Source: RGIG1902 sp034926865 (lineage in GTDB: Bacteria > Bacillota > Clostridia > Oscillospirales > Butyricicoccaceae). From it: a stretch of 64,000 nt of DNA. The translations under genes and the position numbers were made by a program. Below are positions 61,768-64,000 of the stretch, in pieces (position 1 is the first letter of the stretch; every line of letters begins with the position of its first letter). The notes under the pieces were generated by a model that ran no database searches, was not told where the DNA came from, and worked only from the letters and a program-made list of their open reading frames with translations. The stretch lies in contig JAYFQP010000003.1 of NCBI GenBank assembly GCA_034926865.1, positions 124,001 through 188,000 on the forward strand. The letters run 5' to 3'.

Positions 61768-63627
61768 ATGACCAGCAAACTTAAAAAGAGACTTTGGAGA
61801 ATCATAGCCTCAGGTGTTCTGTTTATAGCAGGAATGCTTGCAAACGGCCGCATATCATATCTGCATGAAGGCCTGCTTATTGTATCTTATTTAACCGTAG
61901 GATACGACGTTATCCTGAAAGCCGCAAAGAATATAACACGAGGGAAGATTTTTGACGAGAACTTCCTTATGACTATAGCCACGTTTGGCGCCTTTGCTCT
62001 GAGGGATTTTGACGAGGCGGCAGCTGTAATGCTGTTTTATCAGATAGGCGAGCTCTTCCAAAGCTATGCCATTAATCAATCGAGAAAATCAATCTCCGAG
62101 CTTATGGATATTAGGCCCGATTATGCCAACGTTAAAAGAAACGGCACTATCGAAACGGTAGATCCGGAAGAGGTCGCTGTAGACGATATCATTATTATAA
62201 AGGCAGGAGAAAGGGTACCTTTGGATGCTGTGGTACTTGAAGGCCATTCTACGCTTGACACCTCCGCCCTTACGGGTGAATCAGTACCCAAAGATGTAGA
62301 TAAGGGAGATTCCCTCCTTTCGGGGTGTATTAATATAAACGGGCTTTTAACCGCAAGAGTTATAAAAGGTTTTGGCGAATCGACCGTCAGCAAAATCCTT
62401 AATCTCGTAGAAAACGCCAGCAGCAAAAAGTCTACATCCGAAAACTTTATAACAAAATTTGCAAAATACTATACACCTGCCGTTGTTATCGCTGCAGTAC
62501 TGCTTGCAGCGATTCCACCCTTAGTGGTTCCAGGTGCCGTTTTCAGCAGTTGGGTGCGAAGAAGCCTTATATTCCTTGTTATCTCCTGCCCCTGCGCTCT
62601 TGTAATTTCCATACCATTGAGTTTTTTTGGTGGAATAGGAGGAGCTGCAAAACGTGGCATTCTCGTCAAGGGCAGCAACTATCTTGAAGCCCTTGCCCAG
62701 GCAGACACCATTGTATTTGACAAAACAGGAACTCTGACAAAAGGGGTTTTTCAGGTAGAAGAGATCGTACCTGCCGAAGGAGTTGACAAAGCCGAACTGC
62801 TGAGGCTGGCCGCCCTGTCCGAATGCTATTCATCCCATCCCATTGCTCTATCTCTTCGCAGAGCCTATGGAAAGGATATTGATGAAAGCATGGTTTCAGG
62901 TGTAACCGAGATTCCCGGAAAGGGACTTTCCGCAGTAATCGATGGAAAAACCATCTATACCGGCAACAAAAAACTGATGGAGCAGATATCAGCAAGCTGC
63001 CCCGAAGCTGTTGAATACGCTACTGTCGTGTATGTGGCCTCAGATAGCGGCTACCTTGGATATATACTAATAAGCGATGTTATAAAGGATGATAGCGCAA
63101 AGGCTATCTCCGAGCTTAAAGCCAGCGGAATACGCACTACAGTCATGCTGACTGGAGATAATAAGGCCGCAGGGGAAAATGTTGGCAGGCAGCTTGGGCT
63201 CGACAAGATATATACGCAGCTCCTGCCCGGAGATAAAGTCGATATAGTCGAGCAGCTTCTTAAAGAACAAAGTGAAAAATCCAAGCTGGCCTTTGTCGGT
63301 GACGGAATAAACGACGCTCCTGTTCTGGCAAGAGCTGATATAGGAGTAGCTATGGGGGGGCTAGGTTCAGATGCGGCTATCGAGGCCGCCGATATAGTCA
63401 TAATGACTGATGAGCCCTCCAAACTTGCAACTGCCATACGCATTTCCAAAAAAACTGTTGGAATTGCCAAACAAAACACCATATTCGCGCTGACGATAAA
63501 AATCGCCGTTATGATATTGGGAGCAATGAACTTAGCCACCATGTGGGCAGCCGTCTTTGCGGATGTTGGCGTAGCCGTAATAGCTATCCTCAATTCCCTG
63601 CGAGCCCTCAAAACATCAAAGCTCTGA
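61768..63627 (+). CDS. P1B-type metal-transporting ATPase (Zn/Cd/Pb type)
   Basis: 619 residues from ATG at 61768 (GAGG 9 nt upstream). Actuator TGES, transmembrane CPC (SCPCALVISIP), phosphorylation site FDKTGTLTKG and hinge GDGINDAPVL are intact. The last helices carry TIKIAV and FADVGVAVIAILNSLRAL; the lysine and aspartate here match the ZntA/CadA (Zn/Cd) group rather than copper pumps. No HMA domain or His-rich tail precedes the membrane part. It exports the metal using ATP. Confidence 0.93.
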   Translation: MTSKLKKRLWRIIASGVLFIAGMLANGRISYLHEGLLIVSYLTVGYDVILKAAKNITRGKIFDENFLMTIATFGAFALRDFDEAAAVMLFYQIGELFQSYAINQSRKSISELMDIRPDYANVKRNGTIETVDPEEVAVDDIIIIKAGERVPLDAVVLEGHSTLDTSALTGESVPKDVDKGDSLLSGCININGLLTARVIKGFGESTVSKILNLVENASSKKSTSENFITKFAKYYTPAVVIAAVLLAAIPPLVVPGAVFSSWVRRSLIFLVISCPCALVISIPLSFFGGIGGAAKRGILVKGSNYLEALAQADTIVFDKTGTLTKGVFQVEEIVPAEGVDKAELLRLAALSECYSSHPIALSLRRAYGKDIDESMVSGVTEIPGKGLSAVIDGKTIYTGNKKLMEQISASCPEAVEYATVVYVASDSGYLGYILISDVIKDDSAKAISELKASGIRTTVMLTGDNKAAGENVGRQLGLDKIYTQLLPGDKVDIVEQLLKEQSEKSKLAFVGDGINDAPVLARADIGVAMGGLGSDAAIEAADIVIMTDEPSKLATAIRISKKTVGIAKQNTIFALTIKIAVMILGAMNLATMWAAVFADVGVAVIAILNSLRALKTSKL

Positions 63628-63656
63628 ACTTTAAAACTATCTAACGTAGATACAAA

Positions 63657-63692
63657 CATGCGCCGCCTATTTTTAAAGGCGGCGCATGTTTT
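63657..63692 (+). terminator. Intrinsic terminator of the metal-resistance operon
   Basis: CATGCGCCGCCT (63657-63668), loop ATTTTTAA, AGGCGGCGCATG (63677-63688), then TTTT. Confidence 0.85.
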
Positions 63693-63734
63693 ACCTCATA
63701 GGATAAAGCTACTCTCCCAAGCAAGTATTATAAA

Positions 63735-63773
63735 GGCGGCGCAAGAAATATTCTCGCGCCGCCAAAAGCTTTT
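63735..63773 (-). terminator. Terminator of the right-edge M20 gene
   Basis: GGCGGCGC (63735-63742) and GCGCCGCC (63766-63773) form a GC stem about 20 nt after the stop at 63791; minus-strand T tract is short (CTTTATAAT). Confidence 0.6.
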
Positions 63774-63790
63774 AGTTTATGAGGAAAGTT

Positions 63791-64000
63791 TTATTTTATA
63801 GGCTGAGGAACCGGGATATCCATAGGAATTGGGCATTTATAAGGCTTGTTTTTCATTTTCTCGTCGAACTCTGCCTTTGCCTTTTCCACATGTGAAGGAT
63901 CCTCATACATCTTCATTGCTGCCGCAGCCATTATCTTTGCGCCGTACATCATGCCCTTATAACCTATCGATGTGCCGGCGCAAGCCGTTATCTGCCAACT
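63791..64000 (-). CDS. M20 amidohydrolase (AbgB-like), C-terminal 69 residues (cut by window edge)
   Basis: Open from base 64000 to TAA at 63791-63793. The visible end SWQITACAGTSIGYKGMMYG with KIMAAAAMKMYEDPSHVEKAK and the final PYKCPIPMDIP matches the C-terminus of AbgB-type p-aminobenzoyl-glutamate hydrolase subunits. It is clearly different from the tandem copies at 33659 and 35198, whose C-termini end VDFLNN. Activity and neighbours cannot be judged. Confidence 0.75.
   Translation of the reverse strand, partial: SWQITACAGTSIGYKGMMYGAKIMAAAAMKMYEDPSHVEKAKAEFDEKMKNKPYKCPIPMDIPVPQPIK

Noticed and set aside
1..64000. tRNA, rRNA, CRISPR arrays, prophage or insertion sequences
   Set aside because: None seen by eye; no spaced repeat arrays, transposase or integrase motifs.

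Overview
The window looks like chromosomal DNA of an anaerobic, low-to-mid GC Gram-positive bacterium (Bacillota, class Clostridia). The gene order gdpP-rplI-dnaB, the hrcA-grpE-dnaK-dnaJ cluster behind a perfect CIRCE operator, strong Shine-Dalgarno sequences, frequent TTG/GTG starts, a group B-type [FeFe] hydrogenase and YtrA/CsoR-type regulators support this. No rRNA, tRNA, CRISPR array, prophage or intact insertion sequence was seen. Both ends cut a gene: a hydrogenase on the left and an M20 amidohydrolase on the right.

Layout. 1-10 kb (mostly minus): partial hydrogenase; LysR regulator with an iron-dependent alcohol dehydrogenase; class A penicillin-binding protein; ECF sigma factor with its anti-sigma; dihydrouridine synthase; CapA-like lipoprotein. 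10.7-17.1 kb (plus): a complete F1Fo ATP synthase operon with unusual subunits. 17.6-20 kb: glycosyltransferase converging on the CCA-adding enzyme. 20-27.8 kb (minus): housekeeping run gdpP-rplI-dnaB-tilS-hpt-ftsH with coupled or overlapping genes. 28-33 kb: RNase J with a structured leader, then feoA-feoB and a Cys-rich partner. 33-36.6 kb: yqgF and two nearly identical M20 amidohydrolases in tandem. 36.6-43 kb (minus): HAD phosphatase, thiamine pyrophosphokinase, a GntR/ABC operon, two lipoproteins and a DUF4364 protein. 43-49 kb: small exported or membrane proteins, an EAL protein, and an HTH-desulfoferrodoxin fusion. 49-51.2 kb: MATE transporter with a leader peptide and attenuator. 51.4-56.2 kb: heat-shock operon. 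56.4-60.7 kb (plus): HD hydrolase, alanyl-tRNA editing protein, nitroreductase, nicotinate phosphoribosyltransferase. 61-63.6 kb: CsoR-type repressor, stand-alone HMA protein and a Zn/Cd-type P-ATPase.

The most interesting points are: (1) a 27-codon leader ORF overlapping an intrinsic terminator upstream of the MATE gene, behind a promoter with an operator-like dyad; (2) an ATP synthase whose delta subunit is reduced to about 74 residues, whose subunit a has an extra two-helix N-terminus, and whose c ring has a mixed Na+/H+ signature; (3) an HTH regulator fused to a whole desulfoferrodoxin-like module; (4) a SipW-like signal peptidase that has lost its catalytic serine; (5) tandem M20 paralogues whose differences cluster near the active-site region; (6) mutually exclusive pairings in the RNase J leader; and (7) a hairpin-rich gene-free segment upstream of the atp operon. 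All calls come from reading the sequence; no database search was run.
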